Of a stretch of 64,000 bases of DNA, positions 26,157 to 35,571 are shown in pieces. Positions within the stretch are counted from its first letter, which is position 1, and the number at the start of each line of letters is the position of its first letter. This stretch comes from JAJEFO01 sp009843725 (GTDB lineage: Bacteria > Pseudomonadota > Alphaproteobacteria > Rhodobacterales > Rhodobacteraceae), in contig CBDEUJ010000005.1 of the NCBI GenBank assembly GCA_965243215.1, forward strand, positions 558,001-622,000, in the 5' to 3' direction. A program made the position numbers and the translations under genes. The notes beneath the pieces are model-generated. The model saw only the letters and a list, made by a program, of their open reading frames with translations, did not search any database and was not told the DNA's origin.

Positions 26157-27110
26157 CTAACGACCAATTCGGCTCTTCAATTCGCCCAGTGACAAACAGA
26201 TGCCTTTCCGCCTGTGAACGATGCGATGACAATTAGCGCACAGAACAATAAGGTCGGTTTCGGGGTTTGTTTCCGTTCGACCAGCTTCCGATAACGGAAC
26301 AACGTGGTGAACTTCAATGAAGTCCCTACCGGACTCTCCATAGAATGTCTCAAAATTGAAGCCGCAGGCCATACAGTCAAGACCATGCAATTCCACAGCG
26401 TCAGTTCGAAGTCTTGGATCCCGTTCACATCGAACAGAAACATGCACTCTTTTGCCACCTTCGGTGCGAGCCCTAACCGGACTTATCTCAACAAGTTGCT
26501 CACAGGTCTGGAGACTGAGAGCAAACGCTTCAAGTTCCCAATCATTCTGATCTTTCCATGCTTCGTGAATCCTAAGAAAACGAGCGCTCAAGGTAGGCTG
26601 TCTTCCATTTTCGTCAATCCAGCCAATTCGACCGTTTTCGAACAAGATGTCGAAGGTGTCTCGTGCATTCTTAAGGCTGTTATGGAATTGTGCAAGCGTC
26701 CTGCCATCACTCATAGCATCAAAGAAGAGCTCGTAGGCTTCCCTCCAAGTCTTCACGCCCAAAGCATACGGTGGTTTTGATCTCCTTCCTTTGACCTGTT
26801 GTCCACATCTCGAAAGATAGTATGCGACGATCAACATTTTAAATGATCGGTCGATGGGCCGTCCAGATTTCTTCATGGAAACACGTGCCAGTTCAGTTTC
26901 GTCGAAGGATTCTATGCCAATGAAGTGGTTGTCGGCAAGAAGAGAACAAAGTTCCTCCTGGTCCACCGCAATTCGTACCCCTACAAAGCCGCCGCCTATG
27001 AAGTGCGAACTTTTGGGCGGCGAGCGCGCCAGCGAACGCGGAGGCAAACACAGCGCTTGTTTGGCATTTACGTTCCGCCATTGAAGTACATCACGCAATC
27101 CGCGCCTCAA
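26157..27110 (-). CDS. HNH endonuclease
   Basis: Up to 317 residues. The C-terminal HNH fold is clear: C-x2-C in LDCMACGFNFE, the catalytic FIEVHHVVPLSE, and the second zinc half LIVLCANCHRIVHR. The N-terminal half (SFKMLIVAYYLSRCGQQVKG, TWREAYELFFDAMSDGRTL) is helical and unrecognised. The start is unsure: the longest frame begins with a TTG at 27110, and the first 70 residues may not be translated; an ATG at about 26876 is the first strong alternative. A lone HNH gene on an island may be a type IV-like restriction enzyme or a homing/defence nuclease. GC is lower than that of the relaxase. Confidence 0.8.
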   Translation of the reverse strand: MRRGLRDVLQWRNVNAKQALCLPPRSLARSPPKSSHFIGGGFVGVRIAVDQEELCSLLADNHFIGIESFDETELARVSMKKSGRPIDRSFKMLIVAYYLSRCGQQVKGRRSKPPYALGVKTWREAYELFFDAMSDGRTLAQFHNSLKNARDTFDILFENGRIGWIDENGRQPTLSARFLRIHEAWKDQNDWELEAFALSLQTCEQLVEISPVRARTEGGKRVHVSVRCERDPRLRTDAVELHGLDCMACGFNFETFYGESGRDFIEVHHVVPLSEAGRTETNPETDLIVLCANCHRIVHRRKGICLSLGELKSRIGR

Positions 27111-27210
27111 GGATTGCTAGTCGTGGTCATCGGGCTGCTGAATGCCAAAAGGTAACTGACTTGACACCTGCGTCTGACTTGGCTCTAAGCCTGAAGTGAA
27201 CCCACGGTGA

Positions 27211-27432
27211 ATGAGAAAAGAAGTGAACCAATACTACGTCAATAACAATGCGCAGTCGAACGGAGACCATGAAGTGCACGAAGTTGGATGCCAATGGCTG
27301 GCAAAGGCCAAGAGCACTACCCAACTTGGATGGTTCAGTAACTGCCATCAAGCTGTGGCAGATGCCAAAGCACGCGGCTTTCATCGGGCAAACGGCTGCG
27401 CGTACTGTTCTCCGGCCTGTCACACATCCTAG
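27211..27432 (+). CDS. Small conserved protein with YYVN-N-AQ..DHEVH and C-x2-C motifs
   Basis: 73 residues. The layout YYVNNNAQSNGDHEVH, then GCQWL, FSNCHQAVADAK and a closing GCAYCSPACHTS belongs to a family of small cysteine-rich proteins that I recall as common next to restriction and other defence genes in bacterial islands. Four to five conserved Cys and two His suggest a metal-binding knuckle. No characterised function is known to me. It stands alone, divergent from the HNH gene; the shared intergenic region is only ~100 bases. Confidence 0.75.
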   Translation: MRKEVNQYYVNNNAQSNGDHEVHEVGCQWLAKAKSTTQLGWFSNCHQAVADAKARGFHRANGCAYCSPACHTS

Positions 27433-27866
27433 CGCCGTCATGAGCCATTCCCGCACTTTGTCGTCGTCCAGGAACATGTTACCAAGCTTCTTGACGCTAA
27501 GGGATTCAATGCGGCAGCGAAAGTGAGAAGGCGCACCTACCTGATGGCATACAAGGCCCCGTGAGCGACCACAAAAACGTCATGCGAGAACTTTTGTTGC
27601 GCGGTCGGCGAGGATGCAGGACGCAACTTGAGCACCCGATCCCGGAACACAACATCAATCTTTGGCAGGCAGTGCTTAGCTCTGTATGGGCTCGTTGCTG
27701 ACGTCTCCGATGCTTGAACCGATCCAAGCACCACAAGTCGCGCCCGGAGCCGCACCACCTGCCGAGTACTTCAAGTCAATTTTCAGCTTTTCTTCCATGT
27801 TGTGCATCCGTTTGTACAACCTCGTGAGAGCCCGCGAGTTGCGAATTGAACTTGCTATCCGGTAGG
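27433..27866. other. Gap with no assignable gene
   Basis: Short minus-strand frames (27537-27758 and 27676-27876) look like pieces of a decayed small protein (for example LYKRMHNMEEKLKIDLKYS) but cannot be joined with confidence. Confidence 0.4.
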
Positions 27867-28022
27867 ATGCCGTCAACCTGTCTTGAGAACGACGCGCAAA
27901 TCATCTTGGAACGGATCAATCACGGACAGGCGGCGAAGGGGCCAGACTTCTTTCCGAAGGGAAGTCCGCGTTTCGTTGCCGTGGTTTTTGCTGCCGCCCC
28001 GCCTACCGGAGAGGCCGCCTGA
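27867..28022 (+). CDS. Possible 51-residue leader ORF coupled to the relaxase
   Basis: ATG at 27867, six bases after GGTAGG, open to a TGA at 28020-28022 that shares its last base with the relaxase ATG. The product (MPSTCLENDAQIILERINHG ...) has no recognised family. The one-base stop/start overlap and the ribosome site suggest translational coupling that would set relaxase synthesis, but chance cannot be excluded. Confidence 0.4.
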   Translation: MPSTCLENDAQIILERINHGQAAKGPDFFPKGSPRFVAVVFAAAPPTGEAA

Positions 28023-31000
28023 TGCTCTCCGGCCCGCGCCAGCTCGCCAGCGCCGAGCAGACCTTCGGCTACTTCCTGCACGAGTACCTGGCCCGGAACG
28101 ACAGCTCCCACCGTTCCGCCAACCGCTGGCACGGCGAGGGTGCTGAGGCCCTGGGGCTTGGGCAGCGCGTGGGCAAGCGGAAGTTCATCTCGATCCTGTC
28201 GGGCGAGGTTCCCGGCACGGACGTCACGCTGGGCCGCGTCATCGACGGCGAGCGGCAGCACCGTCCGGGATGGGACATGACGTTCTCGGCCCCGAAGTCG
28301 GTCTCGCTGGAGGCGCTCTACCGGGGCAGGCGGGCGGTGATGCACGCCCATGACGAGGCCGTCCGCGCGACGCTCGACTGGATCGAGCGCGAGCATCTCC
28401 AGACCCGTGGCTACGACCCCGCGACGGGACGGCGGCCGCGCGAGGCGGCGGACGGGATGATCGCGGCGACGTTCCGGCACATGGCGAGCCGCAACAACGA
28501 CCCGCAGCTCCACACTCATGCCGTGGTCGCGAACATGACGCGCAACCGGAGTGGCGAATGGCGCAGCGTCGAGCCGACGCTGCTGAAGCGGAACCGGCGG
28601 GTGTTCGGCGCATGGTACCGGAACGACCTTGCGCGGCGGCTGCGGGACCTCGGCTACGAGCTGGTGCCGACGACGGTGGGCGGGCTGCCGAGCTTCGAGA
28701 TCGCCGGCTGGTCGCGAGAGTGGCTGGAGGCGTTCTCGACGCGGCGGCAGGACATCCTCCGCCACATGGAGGACGCGGGCCTGGAGTACACGACCGCCAA
28801 CGCGCAGGCCGCGACCCTCGCCACGCGGGGCAGAAAGGCGGAGCCGGTCAAGGGCGAGCTGGTGAAGCTCTGGCGCCGTCGCGCGGAGGCACTCGGCCTC
28901 GTCGAGGCACGGAGGGACCGCAAGGCACGCCCCGAACGGGTGCCGGAGGAGCCGAGGCTGTCGCCGCTGGAGGCGGTGTGGCAAGCGACGGCGCATCTCG
29001 AGGAGCGCCAGTGCGTGTTCAGGCGCACGGACCTGCTCGCCGCCGCGCTGGGACGTGATCCGGGACGGCATTCGCTCGGGGAGCTGGAGGCGGCCATCGA
29101 CCGGCTCCGGGAAGACAGGAACCTGGTGGACACGAAGTCCGGCGACCTGAGCACGCGCCGGACGCTCGAGGCGGAACGCGACGTGATCGCCGCCATGCGC
29201 AAGGGCCAAGGCAGGGCCGCGCCGCTGGTTGGCGAAAGCGATGTCGCCGCCCGGCTCGAGACCGCTTCGCTGACCGACGGGCAGCGGGACGCGGTCCGGA
29301 CGATCCTGCTGTCCAACGACAGCATCGTCGGCGTGCAGGGATTCGCGGGCACCGGCAAGACCCGCATGCTGAAGGAGGTCGTGCGCCTCGCCGGGGACCG
29401 CCCGGTGATCGGCCTCGCCCCGTCCTCGGCCGCGGCCCGGGTCATGGCCCTGGAGGCGGGGATCGGCACGAGCACCCTTCAGTGGATGCTCGCGCGGTAC
29501 GGGGACCTCGGCGACGCGGACGGCCCGGAGCTTCGCGAGGCCCGCGAGCGGTTCCGGGGCGCCGTGATCGTGGTCGACGAGGCGTCCATGATCGGCACGG
29601 TCCAGATGCGCAGCCTCCAGAACGTCGCGGAGAGGCTCGGGGCCGCCCGGCTGGCGCTCGTCGGCGACAGGCTCCAATTGAGGTCGGTCGAGGCGGGCCA
29701 GCCGTTCCGGCTCCTGCAGGAGGCGGGCATGGAGACGGCCCGCATGGACGACGTCCTCAGGCAGCGGTCCGTGGATCTCAAGGCGGCCGTGACGCACATG
29801 GTCGCGGGGGACGCGGATCTCGCGGTCCAGGCCTTGGGCGGCGACGTCAAGGAGCTGCCGCCGGACAGGCTGCCCGAGACGGCAGCCAATCTCTGGCTGG
29901 CGCTTCCCCCGGAGGCACGCAGGCGGACCGTGATCCTGGCGCCGACCCACGCGCAGCGGGAGGAGACGACCGCCGTTCTCCGCAAGGGGCTTGCCGAGGA
30001 GGGCGTCCTCGGCGGCCGGACGCTGGAGACCGAGCGCTTCGTGGACCGTCGGCTGACCCGGGTCCTGGCCGCCGACCCGCAGAGCTACCGGCCGGGCGAC
30101 GTCGTGGTCGCGAACCGCGACGTCTACGGGCTCAGGAAGGGCGAGGCCTGGCGGGTGACCGGCAGCGGCGAGGACGGAATCGCGCTGGAGCGGCGCGGGG
30201 CCAAGGGCGGGTTCAGGCCCTCGGGCAACGCCTCCCATAACGTGTCCGTGTTCGAGACCCGCCCGATCTCGCTGAGGGCGGGGGACGAGATCGTCTTCAC
30301 GCGCAACCTCAACGACCTTGATGTCGTGAACGGCGAGCGGGGCGCGATCGAGGAGATCGGGCGCAAGCGCGTCCGCATCCGGCTCGAGGACGGGCGGCGG
30401 CTGTCGCCCGGGCACGGCGACGACGGCCTGCGGCACGTCGACCACGCCTGGACCTCGACGGTGCATCGCGCGCAGGGCCTGACGACGGACAACGTGATCG
30501 CGGTCCTGGACGCGACCAGCATGATGACTGACCGCGCGCTCCTCTACGTGGAGATGAGCCGGGCCCGCGACGGGTTCGTGCTGCTGACCGACGACACGCA
30601 GGAGCTCGTGCACCGCCTGGAGCAGGAGATCGGCGTGTCGCATTCGGCTTTGGAGGCGACGGGCCACGCGCTGCATCGCCTGGAACGCGAGGTCTCGCGG
30701 AAAGAGCCGCTGCGCCCCGCCCTTCAGGAGTGGCGGAGGCTCGAGGCGGAGGCGGAGCGCGACGGAATCTCCCCCTTCCTGGCGGAGGAGGCCGACGAAC
30801 TGCTGGAGCGGCTCCGCAGCCGTTCGGAAGCCGAGGGCGGCGACGCGCCGGAGGAGATCGCGCGGATCCTGGCGGACCATGATGCCCACGTTCGCGGGCT
30901 GGATCTCCACGCGATCGAGGAGGCATGGCGGAGCCTGCGCGCGCGGGCGGAGAGGGAAGGCGCGAACATCTCCGTCTTGCCGGGAGCGGGCGCGGCGCTC

Positions 31001-32584
31001 AAGCGGACCGGGGAGTTCGCGGAGAGGCATCCCGGCGCGCTGCCGGAGCCGCTTTCCGAGGGCGTCAGGGAATGCGGGGCGAGGATGCGCGGCCTGGGCG
31101 ACCGGCTCGAACATGCCGGCGCCGGAGTCATGCGTTCCGCAAGGGAGCGGGACGAGGCACTTGCCGAAATCGAGAGGGACTGGAAGGGCCGCCGCGCGAA
31201 GGTGGCGTTCCATGAGGATCGCGACATCGCCTTCCTGCCGGGAACGGAGGCGCTGCTGGAGCGGACCCGTGAATTCGAGGAGAGGCATCCTGGCGCGCTG
31301 CCCAAGGCGACGGCCGACCTCGCGAAGGACTGCGAAGACGTCCGTGGCAGGTGGAAGCGGTTCGAGCGCGCCGTCGGGGAGATCGCGGACTGCGCGGAGA
31401 CGACGGAGCCTCCCGGGGAGGCCACGTGCAAGGCCATGGCCGAGGCGGAGGAGCTTCTCGCCGAAGACCGCCTGTCGGCAAGAGTGCTGGACCAGGGAGC
31501 GCTCCTGCCGGTGAAGGAAGCCCTCGCCGACCTGAACGAAAGGCGCGCGGTCGAGGACCGGGTCCGCGACCTGCGCAAGGACCTGGAGACGATCGAGGCG
31601 GAGGCGGAGCGGCAAGGCTGCCATCCGTTCCACGTGGAGGGCTACGGCCGCCTCACGGAGCGGCTCGCGGGCTTCGGGCACGACCTGCCCCCGGACCTCG
31701 CCGGAATGGTCAGGGACTTGCCCGGACTGGAGGCGAGAGACCGCGAGGTCAGGCAGGGCGTCAGGGAGGTGGCCGGCTTCGAAGCCAGGCGAAGGAGGAT
31801 CATCAACCGTGCCGCGTGGCTGCGGCCGGAAGCGCCGCTCGGCAAGGGCCTGGCCAGCAGCTACGGACGCTGGACGTGGTCCGCCCCGAAGGTGATCGAG
31901 CGGGGGGAAACGCTGGCCAGTGACCCTCTTCTTTCGCCGGACGACAGGAAGACGCTGGAAAGGTCGCTGTCGCGAATCAGGACGGCGGCCGACGCCGACG
32001 GCCTGGACACGCAGCGTGTCAAGACCTGGGAGGGGATTCTCGACAAGGCGGAGGAGCAGGGATGCCACCGCTACTTCGTCAAGGGCTACTACGACTTCGT
32101 TCACGGACTGGAAAGCAGCCCTTGCCACAGTCTGAGGAACACGCATTTCGGGATCCGCGAACGGACGGCGTGGCACGAAATGCTGTGTCGGGACGGTTGG
32201 GTCAGGCACATCGACCGCGAGCTCGCCAGAGCCGTCGGGCAGCGCGAGGCGGGCGGCGAGCGGTTCGTGTCGGAGATGCACCCCTACGCCCGGTGGCGAC
32301 ACGAGGCCACGCGCTGGGTCAAGGAAGCCCGGGAGGTTCTCGGCGACCCCGAGACCTACGGCCCGCATCTCGTCAGGGTCCCCGGGCTGGAGAAGCGGCT
32401 GCGCGAGACGGCGACCGCGGTCTCGGAGACGGTCAGGCGCGACGCGCCCGTCCGGAAGGAGGTCGAGGCTGCACACAGGATGCAGATGGAACGCGAGAGG
32501 GAGATCAGGCAGCGCGAAATTGAACTGGAAAGGAGCCGCCGCCCGTCGCGCTACATGGGCGCCGAGATCGACTACGGGCTGTAG
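28022..32584 (+). CDS. MobF-family conjugative relaxase-helicase (TrwC/TraI-like)
   Basis: 1520 residues. The N-terminal TrwC relaxase has candidate nicking tyrosines Y17/Y22, an acidic D85 in GWDMTFSAPKSVS, and the metal triad H153 (FRHMAS) with H164 and H166 (LHTHAVV). The RecD/TraI-type helicase has Walker A GFAGTGKT at 440-447, Walker B VVDEAS with D519/E520, and the late HRAQGLT motif. The last ~600 residues are coiled-coil-rich with repeated units, e.g. ISVLPGAGAALKRTGEFAER and AFLPGTEALLERTREFEER, and twice an EQGCHxF/Y unit. It would nick oriT and lead the strand during transfer. No coupling protein or T4SS gene is near, so transfer would need a helper. Confidence 0.94.
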   Translation: MLSGPRQLASAEQTFGYFLHEYLARNDSSHRSANRWHGEGAEALGLGQRVGKRKFISILSGEVPGTDVTLGRVIDGERQHRPGWDMTFSAPKSVSLEALYRGRRAVMHAHDEAVRATLDWIEREHLQTRGYDPATGRRPREAADGMIAATFRHMASRNNDPQLHTHAVVANMTRNRSGEWRSVEPTLLKRNRRVFGAWYRNDLARRLRDLGYELVPTTVGGLPSFEIAGWSREWLEAFSTRRQDILRHMEDAGLEYTTANAQAATLATRGRKAEPVKGELVKLWRRRAEALGLVEARRDRKARPERVPEEPRLSPLEAVWQATAHLEERQCVFRRTDLLAAALGRDPGRHSLGELEAAIDRLREDRNLVDTKSGDLSTRRTLEAERDVIAAMRKGQGRAAPLVGESDVAARLETASLTDGQRDAVRTILLSNDSIVGVQGFAGTGKTRMLKEVVRLAGDRPVIGLAPSSAAARVMALEAGIGTSTLQWMLARYGDLGDADGPELREARERFRGAVIVVDEASMIGTVQMRSLQNVAERLGAARLALVGDRLQLRSVEAGQPFRLLQEAGMETARMDDVLRQRSVDLKAAVTHMVAGDADLAVQALGGDVKELPPDRLPETAANLWLALPPEARRRTVILAPTHAQREETTAVLRKGLAEEGVLGGRTLETERFVDRRLTRVLAADPQSYRPGDVVVANRDVYGLRKGEAWRVTGSGEDGIALERRGAKGGFRPSGNASHNVSVFETRPISLRAGDEIVFTRNLNDLDVVNGERGAIEEIGRKRVRIRLEDGRRLSPGHGDDGLRHVDHAWTSTVHRAQGLTTDNVIAVLDATSMMTDRALLYVEMSRARDGFVLLTDDTQELVHRLEQEIGVSHSALEATGHALHRLEREVSRKEPLRPALQEWRRLEAEAERDGISPFLAEEADELLERLRSRSEAEGGDAPEEIARILADHDAHVRGLDLHAIEEAWRSLRARAEREGANISVLPGAGAALKRTGEFAERHPGALPEPLSEGVRECGARMRGLGDRLEHAGAGVMRSARERDEALAEIERDWKGRRAKVAFHEDRDIAFLPGTEALLERTREFEERHPGALPKATADLAKDCEDVRGRWKRFERAVGEIADCAETTEPPGEATCKAMAEAEELLAEDRLSARVLDQGALLPVKEALADLNERRAVEDRVRDLRKDLETIEAEAERQGCHPFHVEGYGRLTERLAGFGHDLPPDLAGMVRDLPGLEARDREVRQGVREVAGFEARRRRIINRAAWLRPEAPLGKGLASSYGRWTWSAPKVIERGETLASDPLLSPDDRKTLERSLSRIRTAADADGLDTQRVKTWEGILDKAEEQGCHRYFVKGYYDFVHGLESSPCHSLRNTHFGIRERTAWHEMLCRDGWVRHIDRELARAVGQREAGGERFVSEMHPYARWRHEATRWVKEAREVLGDPETYGPHLVRVPGLEKRLRETATAVSETVRRDAPVRKEVEAAHRMQMEREREIRQREIELERSRRPSRYMGAEIDYGL

Positions 32585-32842
32585 GCGACGGCGGCCTTTG
32601 GCCATCGCGCGGCTTCCGAAACGATCGCGTCAAGCCGGCAACACCGGCGAAGAATGTCAAGTCGAAGCCAAGGGCGACGATGAACGAAGACGAGGCCATC
32701 AAATTCTGGGAGAACCCGTTACGTCCTTGACATGGAGCCGCCGCCGGTCACCTAGACGCAAGGGACTTTTTCGAAAACGTCTCCGGTCTGGTGCCCCTTC
32801 CCTTGATCCTTCCGGAATTGTGAACGGATTCCGCAATTCATC

Positions 32843-34507
32843 ATGGCCACGACGATCCTCCTGGCCTCTCCTACACTGCCTGCTATACACCCGGGTACGG
32901 GAACCTGGCTGGAGCACGATTTGCCTTCGTCGTTCGGTGTAGTCGATCTGTTCGCGGGACCTGGTGGCCTCGGCGAGGGATTTGCGTCGCTCTGTGACGA
33001 GGGTCACGCGCCTTACCGTATCGGGGTTTCCGTCGAGAGCGAGTCGTCGGCCCATCGCACCCTCACGCTCAGGGCATTTCTTCGCGAATTCCGAAGGCGC
33101 GACAGAAGCCTTCCGGTTGAGTTCATCGAGTTCCACTCCGGCCGATCCCGCGAGCCGGACTGGGCGGAGGTGGACGCCGGCTCCTGGCGCGCGGCGACGG
33201 ACGAGGCATGGCATCTTGAACTCGGAAGCTGCGGGGCGGTCGCCGAGATGGATCATACAATCAGGAACATTCGCCGCCGGTTCGACGACACTGTACTTAT
33301 CGGTGGGCCGCCATGCCAAGCCTACTCCTTGGTGGGTCGTGCACGGGCAAGGGGCACGCGGGGCTACGTTCCCGAGGAAGACGAGAGACACTATCTCTTT
33401 CGGGAGTACATCCGCGTCCTGGACAAGCTTCGGCCCGCCGCATTCGTGATGGAAAACGTGAAGGGCATGCTGTCCTCAACGGTCGAAAGCCGTCTGGTCT
33501 TCGAGATGCTGATCGAGGATCTTTCCTCACTCGGAACGGGTCGCGGTTCCCTTTACGAATTGCGCGCGATCGCTGTGGAGGGCAACCGTTGTCGGCTGAG
33601 CGTGGCCCGCGAACCGTCTGACTTCGTGGTTCGTGCGGAGGAATTCGGGATTCCGCAACGAAGGCATCGGGTGTTCATCATCGGCCTGCGAACCGATGTG
33701 GCGGCGCGAGGCGGCAAGGCGAGCGTTCGGCTCCCCGAAGGCAGGCGGGCGCTTGCCGACATCATTGGAAACCTGCCAGCCCTCCGCAGTGGCCTGAGTC
33801 GCGGCGGCGACAGCCTAGATCACTGGGAACTGGCTGTCAGGAGCGCTGCGGAAAGCCTTGCCAAATTGCACCGGCAGAACGGCAAGGAGAGCTTCCATGC
33901 CGAATTCAGTCGGGTGGCGCGAGAAATTCGGCGCGGGACGTCTCTGACGAGATCGGAAAGGACGTTGCCTTCCGATTACGGGAGTTCGAACGACGATCTG
34001 CGGCGCTGGCTGGAGAAAGACGAACTGAACGCAATTGCGCAGCACGAGACGCGCGGCCACATGGCGTCGGACCTGTCCCGCTACCTCTTCGCTTCCGTGT
34101 TCGGACGTGTTGAAGGCTCAAGTCCCAAGGCGGACCGCTTCCCGCTGGCTCTCAGCCCACAGCATCGCAACTGGCATTCCGGAGTGTTTTCGGACAGGTT
34201 CCGCGTGCAGCTTGCCCAAGAACCGTCGACCACGGTGACCAGTCACATTTCCAAGGACGGGCACTACTACATCCACTACGACCCGTTGCAGTGCCGCAGC
34301 CTGACGGTTCGCGAGGTGGCCCGGTTGCAGACCTTTCCAGACGACTACCTGTTTCTCGGAAACCGCACACAGCAGTACGTTCAGGTGGGCAACGCCGTGC
34401 CGCCCTATCTCGCACGCACGATTGCACTCCTGCTCTTCCGTGCGCTCCAGGATGGATCTGTCAAATTCCCCTTGATCGACGAGGACGCCGATTCTGAAAT
34501 CAACTGA
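32843..34507 (+). CDS. DNA (cytosine-5) methyltransferase of the MORC/Z1 system
   Basis: 554 residues with the ordered C5-MTase motifs: I VVDLFAGPGGLGEGF (from about 33), IV GGPPCQAYS with catalytic C158, VI MENVKG (203-208), VIII FGIPQRRHRVFIIG, then a long target-recognition region, IX SLTVREVARLQTFPDDY and X QYVQVGNAVPPYL. It methylates cytosine in a sequence that cannot be predicted. An insert between motifs I and IV makes it longer than housekeeping enzymes. It faces the five-gene minus operon and its last 103 bases overlap the 3' end of the gene at 34405. It likely protects host DNA from the nuclease/ATPase complex encoded there. Confidence 0.95.
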   Translation: MATTILLASPTLPAIHPGTGTWLEHDLPSSFGVVDLFAGPGGLGEGFASLCDEGHAPYRIGVSVESESSAHRTLTLRAFLREFRRRDRSLPVEFIEFHSGRSREPDWAEVDAGSWRAATDEAWHLELGSCGAVAEMDHTIRNIRRRFDDTVLIGGPPCQAYSLVGRARARGTRGYVPEEDERHYLFREYIRVLDKLRPAAFVMENVKGMLSSTVESRLVFEMLIEDLSSLGTGRGSLYELRAIAVEGNRCRLSVAREPSDFVVRAEEFGIPQRRHRVFIIGLRTDVAARGGKASVRLPEGRRALADIIGNLPALRSGLSRGGDSLDHWELAVRSAAESLAKLHRQNGKESFHAEFSRVAREIRRGTSLTRSERTLPSDYGSSNDDLRRWLEKDELNAIAQHETRGHMASDLSRYLFASVFGRVEGSSPKADRFPLALSPQHRNWHSGVFSDRFRVQLAQEPSTTVTSHISKDGHYYIHYDPLQCRSLTVREVARLQTFPDDYLFLGNRTQQYVQVGNAVPPYLARTIALLLFRALQDGSVKFPLIDEDADSEIN

Positions 34508-35571
34508 GAAAGCAGGGAAACCTCTTCGGACAGCATCGGTTCCGTGCGCATCCTTTTCAGGAGGTGGCTCAGGGCGTTCCGCTGCCTGCTGGTGAGCGCG
34601 AGTCCGCCTTCCTGAAGGATGTGCAAGGCGGTCGACGACTTCCTTGAGGTCCAGCCACGTTGTTTGGCCGCGTCGAGAACCAGCGCGGCGGCCAGCGAAC
34701 TGGCCTGGGTCGCATCGCTCCGTGCCATTTCGGGTGTTTCGGACTGCCGCAGTTGCCCTCCGTTGGCCGCTGCCGCCATACCCTGCCGGTCATCCGCCAA
34801 ATCCGCCGCCGCAGCGATCGATCTCTCTCCCTGTTTCGTCGGCATGTCGAAGGCGCCATCAAGAAGACCGACCAGTTCTTCGGACGCAACGTCCGCAAGA
34901 CTTCGTATCTCGTTCCATATCCTGACGCGCAGGGCAGCGCGTCTCATGATGGGCTCCATCGCCCCCCTGCCATGGTGCAGCGACGCCCGAACCCACGCCT
35001 CCGCGATCGCCCTGGCCAGTGCCGGGTCGCCGCCCAAGCTCGGCCTCTCCGTGATCTGGACAAGCGCGTCTTCGGTGAGTTCTCCGAGAAGCTGCCATCG
35101 CTTCCCGTGGCCGGCTCCCCTGTCAAGGGCACGCCCGCGCATCCAGAGCCTCTGAAAGGTGTTCCGTACGCCGCCGAGGTAGCGCGCGCGGGCATCGCCG
35201 AAGCGCCAGTGCACGATGTCCGGCGCCAATGTCACCCCGACAAACGTCCAGACATCGTCCCTCAAGGCTTCGCCGGTCTCGAACAGCGGATCCTCGGCAA
35301 GCGACGCTGCCATCTCCATGTCGAACTTCGCATGCGAAATGCGAATGCCCGCGTTTCCAAGACCGCTGGATCGGGCGACCTGAAGCAGGCGGTCGCGCAG
35401 TTCTGCAAGTTGGGTAGGGCTGGCGGGGGAGCCTCCGGTCGCGGCAAAGCGAACGGCTTCCGGCAGGTCCGTGGGGCTGAATTGCGCCCCTGCATCGAAT
35501 CCTCGCGCCAGAGTCCGCTCCAGCAGAATCTCGGCGGCAGGGCCGGGCAGGCGGGGAAGCAGCACGACCAT
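34405..35571 (-). CDS. Unknown protein of the MORC/Z1 system (possibly DUF6339-like)
   Basis: 388 residues, no catalytic motif that I recognise. It begins MVVLLPRLPGPAAEILLERT and continues with a mixed alpha/beta N-terminal part (FVGVTLAPDIVHWRFGDARARYLGGVRNTFQRLWMR split across two helices) and an Ala-rich helical C-terminal half. Proteins of this look accompany Z1/GHKL/PD-(D/E)XK genes in MORC-type restriction clusters; the DUF6339 label is from memory and unsure. It starts right after the stop of the gene at 35572, last in the operon. Its 3' 103 bases are also coding for the methyltransferase on the other strand. Confidence 0.8.
   Translation of the reverse strand: MVVLLPRLPGPAAEILLERTLARGFDAGAQFSPTDLPEAVRFAATGGSPASPTQLAELRDRLLQVARSSGLGNAGIRISHAKFDMEMAASLAEDPLFETGEALRDDVWTFVGVTLAPDIVHWRFGDARARYLGGVRNTFQRLWMRGRALDRGAGHGKRWQLLGELTEDALVQITERPSLGGDPALARAIAEAWVRASLHHGRGAMEPIMRRAALRVRIWNEIRSLADVASEELVGLLDGAFDMPTKQGERSIAAAADLADDRQGMAAAANGGQLRQSETPEMARSDATQASSLAAALVLDAAKQRGWTSRKSSTALHILQEGGLALTSRQRNALSHLLKRMRTEPMLSEEVSLLSQLISESASSSIKGNLTDPSWSARKSRSAIVRAR

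Noticed and set aside
27920..32605. 1561-codon open frame antisense to the relaxase
   Set aside because: It mirrors the plus-strand gene, is dominated by Arg/Pro/Leu from GC-rich antisense, and shows no family motif. The plus frame has complete relaxase and helicase motifs.
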